Shown here piece by piece: positions 30,331-42,065 of a stretch of DNA of 64,000 bases (its first letter is position 1; each line of letters starts with the position of its first letter). Position numbers and translations under genes: made by a program. Source of the stretch: Lactuca virosa (Eukaryota; Streptophyta; Magnoliopsida; Asterales; Asteraceae). Location of the stretch: assembly GCA_928212115.1 (NCBI GenBank), contig CAKMRJ010003334.1, forward strand, positions 107,258,452 through 107,322,451, written 5' to 3'. The notes below the pieces were generated by a model. The model saw nothing but the letters and a program-made list of their open reading frames with translations. It did not search any database and was not told the origin of the DNA.

Positions 30331-33300
30331 GACGGGATCGTTCCATGTGAACGGTATCCCAGTTCAGGTATTGTTTGATTCGGGCGCTACCTGATCGTTT
30401 GTCTCTCTTGCGCTTAGCAAGAAGTTTCCTGAGTCGTCGGGCATGTTGGATTGCCCTCTAGAGGTCGAGATTGCGGACGACCGGTCAGTGCGAGCATCAG
30501 AGGTCTACCGAGATTGTGTCTTGTTGTTGTTTGAGGAGCGTTATCTGGTAGATCTGGTTCCCATACCTTTGCGGGGGAACAAGGTTATTATCGGTATAGA
30601 TTGGCTAAGCCCCAATGGGGCAGTGATTGACTGTGTGCAGCAGTTGGTGCGGATCAGGACTCCAAGTGGGGGAGAGCTGGTGGTTCAGGGCGAGAGGCCA
30701 CAGCGAGGACCAGCTTTATGTTCAGCAGCGAGAGCTAGGCGCTACCTTCAGCAGGGTTGCGCAGGATTTGTCGCCTATGTTATGGATACCCGAGAGACGG
30801 GTAAGGCAACGGTGGGCGATGTGCCCGTGGTACGAGAGTTTGCGGATGTATTCCCCGAGGAGTTGCCTCGGATACCTCCGGAGCGACAGGTAGAGTTCAG
30901 GATCGACCTAGTCCCTGGTGCGACTCCGATAGCCAAGGCACCGTATCGGTTGGCTCCTCCTGAGATGCAGGAGTTGTCTACACAGCTGCAGGAGCTGTTA
31001 GACAAGTGATTCATTAGATCGAGCTGTTCACCCTGGGGAGCCCCGATTCTATTCATGAAAAAGAAGGACGGGTCGCATCGGATGTGTATAGACTATAGGG
31101 AGCTGAATAAGGTAACAGTGAAGAACCGTTGCCCACTCCCGAGGATTGATGACCTCTTTGACCAGCTACAGGGAGCATCTTGGTTCTCCAAGATTGATTT
31201 ACGTTCAGGGTATCATCAGATGAGGGTTAGAGAAGAGGATGTGCAGAAGACTGCGTTTCGGACGCGTTATGGCCACTATGAGTTCGTGGTGATGCCTTTC
31301 GGGCTCACCAATGCTCCTGCCGCGTTCATGGATCTCATGAACCGCTTGTGCAGACCGATGTTGGATCGGTCTGTGATAGTTTTCATTGACGACATCTTGG
31401 TTTATTCCAAGACTAGAGAGCAGCATGAGGAGCACTTACGGGAGGTTCTGGATACCTTGAGGAGGGAGAACTTGTATGCGAAGTTCTCCAAGTGCGAGTT
31501 CTGGTTGCGCGAGGTGCAGTTTTTGGGGCACCTTGTCAATCAGGACAGGTTTTCGGTTGACCTGGCCAAGGTGGAGGCCGTGATGAGATGGGAGGTTCCG
31601 AGGTCTCCATCTGAGATTTGGAGCTTTCTGGGATTGGCAGGCTACTATCGGTGATTCATTCAGGACTTCTCCAAGATAGTCGTGCCCCTGACCCGGCTGA
31701 CGAGGAAGGTCGTGGTCGTTCGCGGGGGGCCTGAGCAGCAGGTTGCGTTAGAGACCTTGAGACAGATTTTGTGCGAGGTGCCAATCTTAGCCCTGCCGGA
31801 GGGAATGGAGGATTTTGTTGTATATTGTGATGCGTCCATCTCAGGTTTGGGCGCGGTATTGATGCAGAGAGGGCATGTTATAGCTTACGCTTCGAGGCAG
31901 CTGAAGCCTCACGAGGCGAATTACCCGACGCATGATTTGGAGTTGGGGGCTGTTGTTTTCGCCCTTAAGATTTGGCGTCATTACCTCTATGGGGTTCGTT
32001 GTACCATTTACACGGACCACAAGAGCCTGAGGTATATCATGGACCAGCCAAATATGAATATGAGGCAGCGTCGGTGGCTTGATGTGGTAAAGGATTACGA
32101 TTGCGAGATCCTCTACCACCCGGGGATGGCCAATGTCGTGGCCGATGCGCTTAGCCGCAAGGCAGCGCCGGTCAGGGACATTTGTCTGAGAATGACAGTT
32201 GTGGCTCCGCTGTTGGAGCAGATTCGGGAGGCCCAGAAGCAGGCCATGAAGGAGGAACATCGGAAGAGCGAGCGAATTGTGGGCCAGGTTTCTTCCTTCG
32301 ACTATGATAGCCGAGGATTATTGACTCTTCACCGTAGGGTGTAGGTCCCTTATCATGGGGGTGTGAGCCAGGTATTGATGGCAGAGGCACACAAGTCCAG
32401 GTTCTCTATCCATCCCGGGGCGACGAAGATGTACAGGGATCTTCGTCTCGATTACTGGTGGCCCTGTATGAAGAGGGACATAGCTTGGGTTGTGGAAAGG
32501 TGCCTGACCTGTAGGAAGGTTAAGGTTGAGCACCAGAGACCTCACGGCAAGGTCCAACCATTGGATATCCCACTGTGGAAGTGGGAGGATATTACTATGG
32601 ACTTCATTACGAAGCTTCCCATGACCGCGCGAGGAGTGGATTCGATTTGGGTCATCGTTGATCGATTGACCAAGAGCGCCCATTTTATTTCAATTCAGGA
32701 GAGTATTTCGGCCGAAAAGTTGGCCGACATCTATATTAGGGAGGTAGTGGCGCGGCATGGGGTGCCAGTTTCAGTGATCTCAGATAGGGATGTGCGGTTC
32801 AATTCCAGGTTTTGGAAGAAGTTTCACGACGAGCTGGGTACTCGTCTGCATTTTAGTACCGCCTTTCACCCGCAGACGGATGGTCAGAGCGAGCGGACCA
32901 TCCAGACTCTGGAGGATATGCTGCGGGCGTGTGTTTTGGACTTCGGAGGTAGTTGGGATACTTACCTTCCTTTGGCGGAGTTCTCTTATAATAACAGTTA
33001 CCATGCGAGCATCGACCGTCCTCCTTTCGAGATGTTGTATGGGAGGAAGTGCAGGACCCCAATATGCTAGGGAGAGGTCGGACAGAGAGTCATGGGGAGT
33101 ACCGAAGTATTACTCAAGACTACGGAGAGGATCCAGAAGGTTCGGAGCAGGCTTCAGACCGCTCAGAGTCGGCAGAAAAGTTATGCCGACAAGCGTCGAT
33201 CGGACCTAGAATTCCAGGTCGGGGATATGGTGCTCCTGAAGGTGTCGCCTTGGTAGGGCGTCATTCGATTCAGGAAGCGGGGCAAGCTGGGAACCAGGTA

Positions 33301-33670
33301 TATTGGACCCTTCAGGGTTATAGCCCGGGTGGGCAAGGTGGCGTATAGGCTGGATCTGCTAGCGGAACTCAGTCAGATTCATAGCACATTTCATGTCACC
33401 CAGTTGCGGAAATGCCTGGTAGACGATTCGGCGGTGGTGCCTTTGGAGGATATTCAGGTTGATGACAGCCTGAACTACATCGAGCAGCCAGTGGAAATCC
33501 TTGACAGGAAGTCAAGGGATATGAGGAACAAGAGAGTGGAGCTGGTAAAGGTGCAGTGGTAGCACCGAAAGGGCTCGGAATGGACATGGGAGCCAGAGGA
33601 CGAGATGAGGGAACATTACCCCGCGCTTTTTCAGGATCGAGCAGCAGACTTCGAGGACGAAGTCCAAGAT
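30331..33670 (+). pseudogene. chromovirus A pol: protease-RT-RNase H-integrase-chromodomain
   Basis: It continues in the second gag frame. Protease VLFDSGAT (~30370). RT: KKKDGSHRMCIDYRELNK, DLRSGYHQMRV, MPFGLTNAPAAF and an intact VIVFIDDILVYSK (~31375-31410). RNase H: VVYCDASISGLGAVL, YTDHKSLRYI. Integrase: HHCC (H..H, CLTCRKVK), DFITKLP, SDRDVRFNSRFW and HPQTDGQSERT (DDE triad complete). C-terminal chromodomain: VEILDRKSRDMRNKRVELVK...GSEWTWEPEDEM (33490-33610), which in chromoviruses steers integration to heterochromatin. Stops: 30392, 31007, 31652, 32342, 33068, 33254, 33560. Confidence 0.93.
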
Positions 33671-33684
33671 AAGTGGGGGAGATT
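33671..33684 (+). promoter_or_regulatory. polypurine tract of chromovirus A
   Basis: AAGTGGGGGAGATT ends directly at the 3' LTR start. Confidence 0.85.
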
Positions 33685-33744
33685 TGTAACACCCGATTCC
33701 TGGTATGTCTTTAATTCAAGAATTTTATGTATTTTTTCTCTGGG

Positions 33745-33892
33745 ACTCGACGAGTTGGTGGCCTAACTCGTCGCGTAGAGACGGGATCCGCGGGAAGTTT
33801 AAGTGACCTACTCGACGAGTCGGAGACTGACTCGGCGAGTAGGTATTGTTTGGGTGAAACCCTAAATTTGAGGGTTTGCACCCTATTTAAAC
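33745..33892 (+). promoter_or_regulatory. LTR A promoter: two palindrome pairs and TATA-like box
   Basis: ACTCGACGAGT lies at 33745-33755, with a partial partner ACTCGTCG at 33766. A second pair is ACTCGACGAGT 33810-33820 and ACTCGGCGAGT 33830-33840. TATTTAAAC (33884-33892) follows 44 bp later. Confidence 0.6.
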
Positions 33893-34437
33893 GTCTTATT
33901 GAAGCCTCCATCGTCCCTTATGCTCCCAGAACACATCATATCGAAACCCTAGCCGCTTTGAGTGATCTGAGGCCATTTTTGGTGCTTTTGGGTGGTTTGT
34001 GAAGCTTGAAAGGAAGGAAGAAGCTTGGGAATTCGAGTTGGGGCTTGTAGATCCAGAGATCTTATTCCATCTTCAGCTTAATCAAGGTAAATGCCCCCTG
34101 TTTTGGTCTTCCATTTGGTTGTTCATCTTTATAGCTTAGATTTTGGGTGCATTTAGGGCTTTCTAAGCCATTTTCGGATTTGTGAGGTGATTCATGGGGT
34201 TCTACTTTCAGATCTGAGTCATTGGAGGGGTATCATGGCATAAAGGTGCCAACTCTATGGCCATGAGAGCCCCATGCACATTCAATAGCACCTTTTATGG
34301 AATTTTGAGCCAAAAACCCCATGCATGTGCACCAAGTTTGGAACTTTACGTATAAAATGGACATGAGGAGGCCAGATCTATGGTTTTGACATGTTAAGAC
34401 CCATTTAAATCGGCTGTATAGTAAGGGTCAAGAAGGG

Positions 34438-34864
34438 ACTCGACGAGTTGTTCTTGGAACTCGGCGACTCGGTGTGTAGTAACCACTAAATCCCTTCTGT
34501 GGTTGGACTAGTGGTTCGAGAAGGAAGTACCGTAAATGTTTAGACTCGTAAAGGGACCTGGGAATCATGGGACTCGACGAGTGTATGAATAGACTCGGCG
34601 AGTCCAAGGCAATCTCCCAACCTTTGAAGATGGACTCGACGAGTTGTTCATACAACTCGGCGAGTTATAGACTGGACACGTTTTTATGAGGGAGATGAAC
34701 TCGCCGAGTTGAAGGAAGAACTCGGCGAGTCGGATGATGATGGTCCCGATGGTTTGAATGAAGGAGAACTCGACGAGTTCTCGCAAGGCTCGACGAGTGG
34801 TGACGGGTTTAGATCGGGTTATTGGAGCATGGACTCGACGAGTTGGTAGACCAACTCGGCGAGT
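34438..34864 (+). repeat. array of six palindrome pairs in LTR A
   Basis: Pair starts are 34438/34459, 34572/34593, 34634/34655, 34699/34720, 34768/34788 and 34833/34854. Members are 11-bp palindromes of the ACTCG-N-CGAGT type. The offset within pairs is 20-21 bp, and the last five pairs recur every 62-69 bp. The first member usually has centre A and the second centre G. Confidence 0.9.
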
Positions 34865-35179
34865 CAGGTCAACTGGGCGTTGACTTTGACCACTATTGAC
34901 TTGCCTGGTTTTGGTATTGACCCTGGTTGGGTTATATGTTCGGTTTGATGACTTGAAGGTTGTCGTGTAGGGAGTGAGGAGTCGAGGAGGGCCGACCTTC
35001 GTGCCGAGGACAGTTCAGACACTACACGACATCGAGGTGAGTTACCTTCCAGTAGCGGTGGGTATATGGCCACAATGCCGGCCCACTAGTAGGAGTTGTA
35101 TGTTAGATGATTGTCTTTGTTATATTCATCTAGGTTTGCTACTACCTGATATGTTATATGCTGGCATGATATGTTATAC

Positions 35180-35596
35180 GTGATAGTGGTAGTAGGGGGA
35201 GAATAGTCCCTAAGTTCGGTTGTTAGGACCGAAGGGTAGGTCGGACACCCCAGATATGTCTGACAGTATGTTATGATATGTTTATATGCTGGCATGATAT
35301 GTTATATGTGATAGTGGTAGTAGAAGGGGAATAGTCCCCAAGTTCGGTTGTTAGGACCGAAGGGCTGTTCGGACACCCCAGATATGTCTGATAGTATGTT
35401 TATGTTATGATATATGTGATAGTAGCGGTAAGGGGTGGAATAGTCCCCGAGGTTCGGTTGTCAGGACCGATGGGTAGGTCAGCACCCCAGAACGGCTTGA
35501 CACGGGTAGGTCAGCACCCGAGAATGGCTTGACACGGGTAGGTTAGCACCCCAGAATGGTCGTACCGGGTAGGTCGGGCACCCCAGAATTGCCCGG
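35180..35596 (+). repeat. tandem repeats in the U5 part of LTR A
   Basis: Three diverged units of ~107-128 bp start with GTGATAGTGGTAGTA-like sequence (about 35180, 35309, 35416) and contain GTTCGGTTGT.AGGACCGA. They are followed by four 32-bp units starting GGGTAGGT (35472, 35504, 35536, 35567). Confidence 0.8.
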
Positions 35597-35934
35597 TAGT
35601 ATGTAGGCTATGTGATTGTATGGTATGTGGTATGATGGGGGAAGTCACTAAGCTTTGTGCTTACAGTTTCAGGTTTGGTTTCAGGTACCTCTTCGTCCAA
35701 GGGGAAGGAGCCGGCAGTGTTGCAGCGCATCACACACACACACACACATACATGGTTTCCGCATAGAGTTTTCTGGGGATGTACTCTGATTTATTTACTT
35801 TTTACGATATGATTTTCAGACACTTTGTTATGTTTCTTTTTACAATGACATAGCATGGAAATGTTTTGGTAAACTGAGTTGTGAAATACTTGATTAAAAA
35901 TAAAATTTTTGGCCTCGAATTTTGGGATGTTACA

Positions 35935-37875
35935 ATCATCTAAGAAGAATCCTTGGTTGAACAAAAAGGTCATTGTTCATCCGAAGACTGAGGCCAGGAA
36001 AGCTCTTCAAAAAGAAACTAGGTCTAGACAATGCTCTAGGTTCCTTGAGAAACTGATAAGAAAGTGTCTCAGACAGTTGTCAGTCTAGCTACTAGGAATC
36101 ACAATACATTCATGCCGGTTAAAATTCTTAAGAGACCATCTATTCCTATTAGCTCGGATATGCATGACACCACAGTAAAAATTGTGTAAAATTTGTTACT
36201 GTCAAGACCTCATCAAAGAAAAATGACTCTGCTTTGAAAGTATCCTCTTTAGTGTTTATTGCTACCTCGGATGGCACAATTTTCAAACCAAAACAATTTC
36301 CGAAATCCAATGTGCCTATAAGAGCAATGAACAAAGGAAAAGATACTTGGAACACTATTGTTAAAAACATTTAAAAGGTTCAAAACTGAAATGTGAATGG
36401 AAAGTCAAAGGGAATAACATGTCAAATGAATCGCTGAACACAATTATTCCTGAACCATCTCAGAAAACTGATCTTCAGAGGAAAGTAGTGTCTAAGCAAC
36501 CAAAAGTAGAGTATGACTTTTGGATCAATAAAAAGACCTTGACATTCTACATACTCCCAAAAGAATCTTAGAAAGAGCCTTCCGAGATACCAGTTGTTCA
36601 GAAATCAAAAGCTAAGTCCAAAGGCCATGTTAAACTCCATAAGTCGAACTCAGAGCCTAAAAACTCCAAAACTCACTGATTTTGCAGGCTTTTTGTGCTT
36701 TGGAACAAGATACAATATGGTATATTTATAGTATTGTTCCATGCACATGATTGGGCAGAAATATTTTATGTGTGATCTAAAGCTTACTCCAAACGTTGGT
36801 TATGTTACATATAGAAACAATACAAATTCTTAGATTAGAGGTTATGAAATCCTAACCAATGGCTACTTCTCTATCTCTAATGTGGTTTACGTTACTGATC
36901 TCAAGCATAATCTGATCAGTGTTGCTCAACTCACTAATGCAAATCAGAGGGTTAAGTTTTGTAAGAAACGTAATTATATTATGACATAAGATCAAAAAGA
37001 ATGTCTCATCAAATTAGATCAGAACAAAAAACATGTATCCCCTGGATATCAATATGATTATCAAAAAGCCTCAATTATGTCTTCTTCTGAAAGCGGTTCC
37101 TGACGTAAGTTGGATATGCCATCAAAGTCTTGCTCACTTAAATTTTTGATAAATGAATTATCTAGTTTCTGGTGAAATGGTCTGAGGTTTGCCACTCCTC
37201 GAGTTTTAAAATGATCATCTATGTGCTACATGTGAATGTGGGAAGCAATCCAATAAAGTTCATCCTGTTCTGATAGAAAAATCTATTCCTGAACCACTTG
37301 AACTTCTTCATATTGATATGTGTGGGTCGTCTGTCGTTGAAAGCTTGCATCACAAAAAGTACATTTTTGTGATTGTTGACGACTACACGAGATTCACATG
37401 GGTTTTCTTTCTGAGATTGAAATCGAAAACAACTTCCAAGCTCATCAATTTCATTAAAGGAATTGAAGTTCTGAAAAAACTACCCGTTCGAAGAATTCGA
37501 CGTGACAATAGATCTGAGTTGACTAATGCCTCGATTGAAAAGTTTCTGACTGACAAAGGCATTGAACACAACTTTTATGCTCCCTACAGCCCACGACAAA
37601 ATGGTGTCGTTGAAAGAAGAGCCAAAGCTTACTTGAAGTCGATCGGTCGATGTTGAACTTTGCAAATCTTCCTCTTTATCTTTGGGTTGAAGCAGTCTCC
37701 ACGGCCTGCTTTACTAAAAATCAGAGTATCATCAACCATCGACTCAACAAGACCCCTACCTCTTCATTTTTCACACTCCAAAATATTCTCTCCTCTCTTA
37801 TAATAAGCATGCAGATTGTCCCTCCTCCTGAATGGATTGTACCTCTTGATGCGAAGTCCCAAGTCAGTTAAAGCA
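35935..37875 (+). pseudogene. copia protease and integrase remnant (Sirevirus-like)
   Basis: A protease trace SMHMIGQKYF occurs near 36735-36765, and the pre-integrase stretch NVVYVTDLKHNLISVAQLT near 36880-36935. The integrase core reads CGSSVVESLHHKKYIFVIVD, DYTRFTWVFFLRLKSKT and RRDNRSEL (for the usual RSDNGSEF). YSPRQNGVVERR carries the catalytic Glu. The open part is 37318-37656, continuing in another frame to ~37870. RT and beyond are missing. Confidence 0.85.
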
Positions 37876-38009
37876 CGCAACAAGGGTGAGTTCACGACCC
37901 ACTTTTTCAAAAGTTTTACAGGGGGGGATACAAGTTATATAACTATATTATTGATTTTGTAAAATATTACTATTTACATTATATCAGTATTTTATAAAAT
38001 GCATGCAAC

Positions 38010-38255
38010 GTTAAGATGATATTAAGTCTGGTAGTTACCCTGCCAAATTTTTAGGAGTAATATTATGTCTAGTCGTTATGCTACACGAAACCTTAGGATA
38101 ATATTTGGTATGGTAGATACTATACCCAAATCTTATGATAATATTATACCAAGTCATTATTCTGACCAATTCTCTAGGGTAACATAATACCTAATCGTTA
38201 TGTTGGTCAAATCTAAAAGATAGCATTGTACCTAGTCGTTACTCTGCCTAAATAT
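38010..38255. repeat. diverged ~42-bp minisatellite, about six units
   Basis: Units share a core like TACCTAGTCGTTAT.CTG followed by CCAAAT and TAGGATAATATT. Good copies sit near 38068, 38150, 38190 and 38230. Confidence 0.65.
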
Positions 38256-38280
38256 CCAATCAAATTAACTAAACTACTAT

Positions 38281-38339
<59 letters not shown>
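38281..38339. repeat. compound microsatellite (AC)n(AT)n
   Basis: About ten AC units run into about twenty AT units, then TAATTATGG. Confidence 0.97.
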
Positions 38340-38343
<4 letters not shown>

Positions 38344-39330
38344 TGGAAAAAATCAAAATAAAGGAAATTAAAACTATAGATAACAAGATCAAAAAACAAG
38401 AAGTATACGATAAGGCTAAACAAAACAGATGTAAAATGAGAACGATACTACTCATCCTTTAGTTGATTAGTTTTCAACTAACCCCAGCCTACAATCGTTA
38501 AATCTTAAGTGAGCGGGAAAGGTAAGTATAGATTTGTACGGGGCTAACACCCCCCACCCGCGGTTGATAGCTACAACCTTTATGGTTAGAGTCACAACAA
38601 GCATAACCTTCTAAACTATTTTACGACGTCTGATGAAGCTTCATGCGGGGAAAATATCAAGTCAAAAGCTCGATTATAGGAACTCATTTTAGCATTGTTC
38701 AGCCAACCTGAATTAATTAAACTACCTAGAAAGGAACGCCTTGAAGTAGTAATAGTATACATCAATATACGAAAAGGGTGTTATGTCTTAAAATAGAAGT
38801 AATAAAAAGTGCTAAGAAAGATACGGAAGGGGTGATATATCTTAGAAGGGAAAATAATCTAAAAGAGAAGTTATAATATACATTAAGAATAACAACTGAA
38901 ACTAAAGATACATATGGTAAGATAGGTAAAAACAAGATACAACAAGAAACAGATAGAGGGGAAGACCAAATCATACGAAAACTAAATCCTAGAAACAAAA
39001 AGAATATATAATAATATAAAACCATATTCATAAACAGAGAACTCACATTTTATACAACTAGAAATCCAAAGAGCATTTTTCTATCAAAACTTGTGAACTC
39101 ACCAACATAATGTTGAATGGTTTCAAAATCACATGTATTCCTAGGAAAACAAAGAAGAGAAGATTGCAACCTGAAGGGACAAGTCACAAGGATATTGACA
39201 ACATATATCATGTAAAGATCATATGTAACTTCTGATTAGTAATAAGGATATTATATGTTTTGTGACTATGATGTTCAACGAACGTCGTACCGCCCGATGT
39301 TTCCGCCATTGGTTGGAGGTGTAACAATAG

Positions 39331-40897
39331 CTCATTTTGAGTTAGAGCTACATCAAATAGACATCAAACAGTTATTTTTAATAATGATTTATACGAAGAT
39401 GTATACATGACCCAACCGAGAGGTTTTATTTCTACGAGTCATGAATATCTAGTGTTTAACTCATGGAATCATTATATAGGCTAAAACAAGCTTCATATCA
39501 ATGGTATCTAAATTAGAAGAATTTATAAAGATGAATGACTTCATTAAGAATCAAGTATATCAAATTACATGCCTCAACGTGATTGGGAGGAAATTTATCA
39601 TGCTCATTCTATATGTAGATGACATTCTATTGGCAAGTAATAACATTGATATGTTGCATTAATCAAAAACATTGTTATCATATCACCTTGATATGAAAGA
39701 TCTCATTGAAGCATTTTCTATTATAGACGTATAAATACATCAAGATAAAAAGGACTTTAGCATTGTCCTAAAAGAATATATCGAGTGTATAGTAAGTTGA
39801 TATAACATGAAATAACTCTTCCCTTCAGTATATCATGTAGTTAAGGAAGAAGTTTTTGTTTTATAGAGGTATAATGAGATCAAACAAATTTAAACCTATA
39901 TGATTATGTAGTTAGAAGCTTAACTATGCATAAGTTTCTACTCGTCCCAATATCCTTTATGTTACTGACATGCAAAGGAGATATCAATCAAATAACGATC
40001 TAGGTTACTAGAAAGTTGCCAATAAAGTTTAATGATATTTTCACGGGACTAATAATTACAAACTTGTTTAGAGAAATAAGTAATAATGTATAAGTGATAT
40101 GTTTTTTTACTATGACTTTGCAAAATGCAAAGATAATAGTCATTATTGGGATACATCTTTATGATATTAGTCGGCCAATATCATGGGAGAGTCATAAATA
40201 AACGTTGACGACTATATCAACTATGATGGCGAAATTTGTTTTCATAGATAATGAAACCCATGAAATTAAGAAATTAAATCACATGACTCATGATCATAAA
40301 TTCCATTTCGAGGCCATTAAACGAAAACTTTTTGCTATAATTTTGCCTCTGTAAGTTTTCCATTAGCAATAATTATAGTGGAATGAGGCTTTACCTCGAT
40401 ACAGAATATTTGTTTGTTTAAGAGCAAGAGGGGGAATAATATTTGTATCGAACACATTAACACTAAAAAGGATCAAATAATGAAAGGTTTACCACCCAAT
40501 TATTTGAACATGTTGTCAATATGGGTTTAAGGCTAGACCTAGTATTATGTAATTCTAGAATAGTGCTTTAATGGAACTTTAATTTTATTTATTCAAGTAC
40601 TTGATTATTATTATTTCTCCATAATATGCAATTTGTCTGTAATAATAACTTGTTCGCACTTAATTTTTTATATAAGCAAATTTATGGCATTACCACTTAA
40701 ATCTAATGTTATTTGTCTTAAATTAATCATAAGTTTTATATGAAGCACTAAAGTATGATCGGTGGGGGTCCCGTGTCTAAAAACGACATGTTAGGCTGTA
40801 CTTTTCTAATTTTGGTGTTAATATGAAGCATGATGAATATAAGTTGGCCAAGATAATAAAACATGTATGCAAATAGTCACTCGTCCAATTGAGAGAA
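39331..40897 (+). pseudogene. old copia RT/RNase H remnant
   Basis: It reads DIKTVIFNNDLYEDVYMTQPRGF (split over 39355-39435), then LILYVDDILLASNN around the active site (39601-39645). Farther on lies a trace of the STRPN...GDINQ type (usual form RPDI...GRYQSNP) near 39930-39990. Frequent stops and shifts occur, but the YVDD box is intact. The lineage differs from the Sirevirus-like pols. Confidence 0.75.
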
Positions 40898-41384
40898 TGT
40901 TGGAAAAATAACTTGTTAGTATGGCCTTCAGACTATTTGTAATGTTTTAATGTGGTGGGTATACTTATATTATGTACCATAAAATTTTCCATAATGACAT
41001 TTTAGTCCCTAAACTTAATTATATGTAGTATGATGAAATTTGTCTATGACTTAAGGGACTTAATTTATGTGGTTTTATAAATTACCCATAAGGGGAATTT
41101 ATAAGAATTAACACATATATGATAGAAACTTATTGTACGGAAGGATGGATCGATCTCTTTCCCTCTTTGTCTTCAACCTCTCCTTATAAACACCATGATA
41201 ATATGTGTAACAATTAGTCCAACAAGTTATCATTGAGGCACCATTACACGAAGTCAAAAGAACCTAATATGGCATCATCATATTCAACTCCATTGAATAT
41301 ACCATTCCATCCAAGTAAGATTTTATTCAGTTGATTTAGGGTTCTTCATGTATGCATAAATTGGTCTTGGTTTATTTTAATTAA
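40898..41384 (+). repeat. probable 3' LTR start of the old copia element
   Basis: TGTTGGAAAAATAAC follows a purine-rich GAGAGAA, as at other copia 3' LTRs. A TATA-like box could be CCTTATAAACACC near 41180. The right end is not defined because element D is inserted at 41385. Confidence 0.5.
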
Positions 41385-41496
41385 TGTAACACTCGTTGTT
41401 CAGGTAAATTTCTATTTTTGACCGAAAGTGAAAAATTGTTGCAAATTGGTCCCCATGGCTCGTAATGAATGTCGCGCCTTCATGTGAGTACGTTGG

Positions 41497-42065
41497 TGTA
41501 ACGACCCAAAAATGAAGGGTAAAAATTTCATTTTTAAATAGGTTATTATAAAACCAATAGTATAATAAAACATCCATAATATCATGTCATGTCAAAAGCA
41601 AGGTAGAAATAATCAAAACATGTTATCATAAAACAATATCAGAGTGTAATCCCAAAGATCTCATGTGCGGAAAATCATAGTGTGATGCACTGCGATCGAG
41701 CCGGCTCCTTTCCTTTGAAACGTAATACCTGAAACCAAAATTATAAACTGTAAGCACGAAGCTTAGTGAGTTCCCCAGAGCATACCCCACAGAATCCACA
41801 TAACCATATAAGCAATATCAGCTATAACATCTACATAAACCATATCAATCACATATCCATATCAAGCACATAGCCATACATATAAACATATATGGATGTC
41901 GTGGGCTCGTCCCCAGGGTCTTACTCCAGGATGCCATGGGCTCCCCACATGGTCTTACACCTAAGTGCCATGGGCTCTCCCATGGTCTTTGATAGGAAAG
42001 TCATGGGCTCTCCACATGGTCTTATATCCAGGTGCCATGGGCTCTCCCATGGTCATCCATGAAAA
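41497..42065 (-). repeat. truncated 3' LTR of element E
   Basis: It matches 45373-45890 (R/U5 side), including AGCACGAAGCTTAGTGAG and the CCATGGGCT repeats, then similarity stops. The U3 side is lost or replaced. Confidence 0.8.

Larger units (their letters stand above)
28048..35934 (+). mobile_element. Ty3/gypsy chromovirus A (Tekay/Del-like), nearly full length
   Basis: It has a truncated 5' LTR (28048-28396), primer site, gag, protease, RT, RNase H, integrase, chromodomain, purine tract and full 3' LTR (33685-35934). Catalytic motifs are preserved. The 5' LTR has lost about 1.9 kb, so no target-site duplication can be scored. It is the best preserved coding element in the window. Confidence 0.9.
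33685..35934 (+). repeat. 3' LTR of chromovirus A (2250 bp)
   Basis: It starts TGTAACACCCGATTCC and ends GGATGTTACA. In order it holds two palindrome pairs, a TATA-like box (33884-33892), a transcribed region with six more palindrome pairs (34438-34864), and tandem repeats (35180-35596). A CA microsatellite (~35731-35748) lies near the end. Confidence 0.92.
26651..37875 (+). mobile_element. Sirevirus-like copia remnant split by chromovirus A
   Basis: Gag fragments (26651-28047) lie before, and protease and integrase fragments (35935-37875) after, the inserted gypsy element. No LTR of its own is visible, and RT and RNase H are missing. Confidence 0.7.
37876..39330. other. unclassified AT-rich repeat DNA with minisatellite and microsatellite
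   Basis: No protein homology is legible. It holds a diverged minisatellite (38010-38255) and an AC/AT microsatellite (38281-38339), both listed separately. 38460-39300 has no recognisable content; the short ORFs on both strands look like chance. It might be LTR-derived, but I could not pair it with another copy. Confidence 0.4.

Noticed and set aside
34438..34864. CRISPR-like array of spaced palindromes
   Set aside because: Repeats are 11 bp and vary, no cas genes are present, and the context is an LTR of a plant retroelement.
38213..39046. Membrane-protein ORFs on the minus strand
   Set aside because: Hydrophobicity comes from AT-rich and microsatellite sequence; no conserved features.
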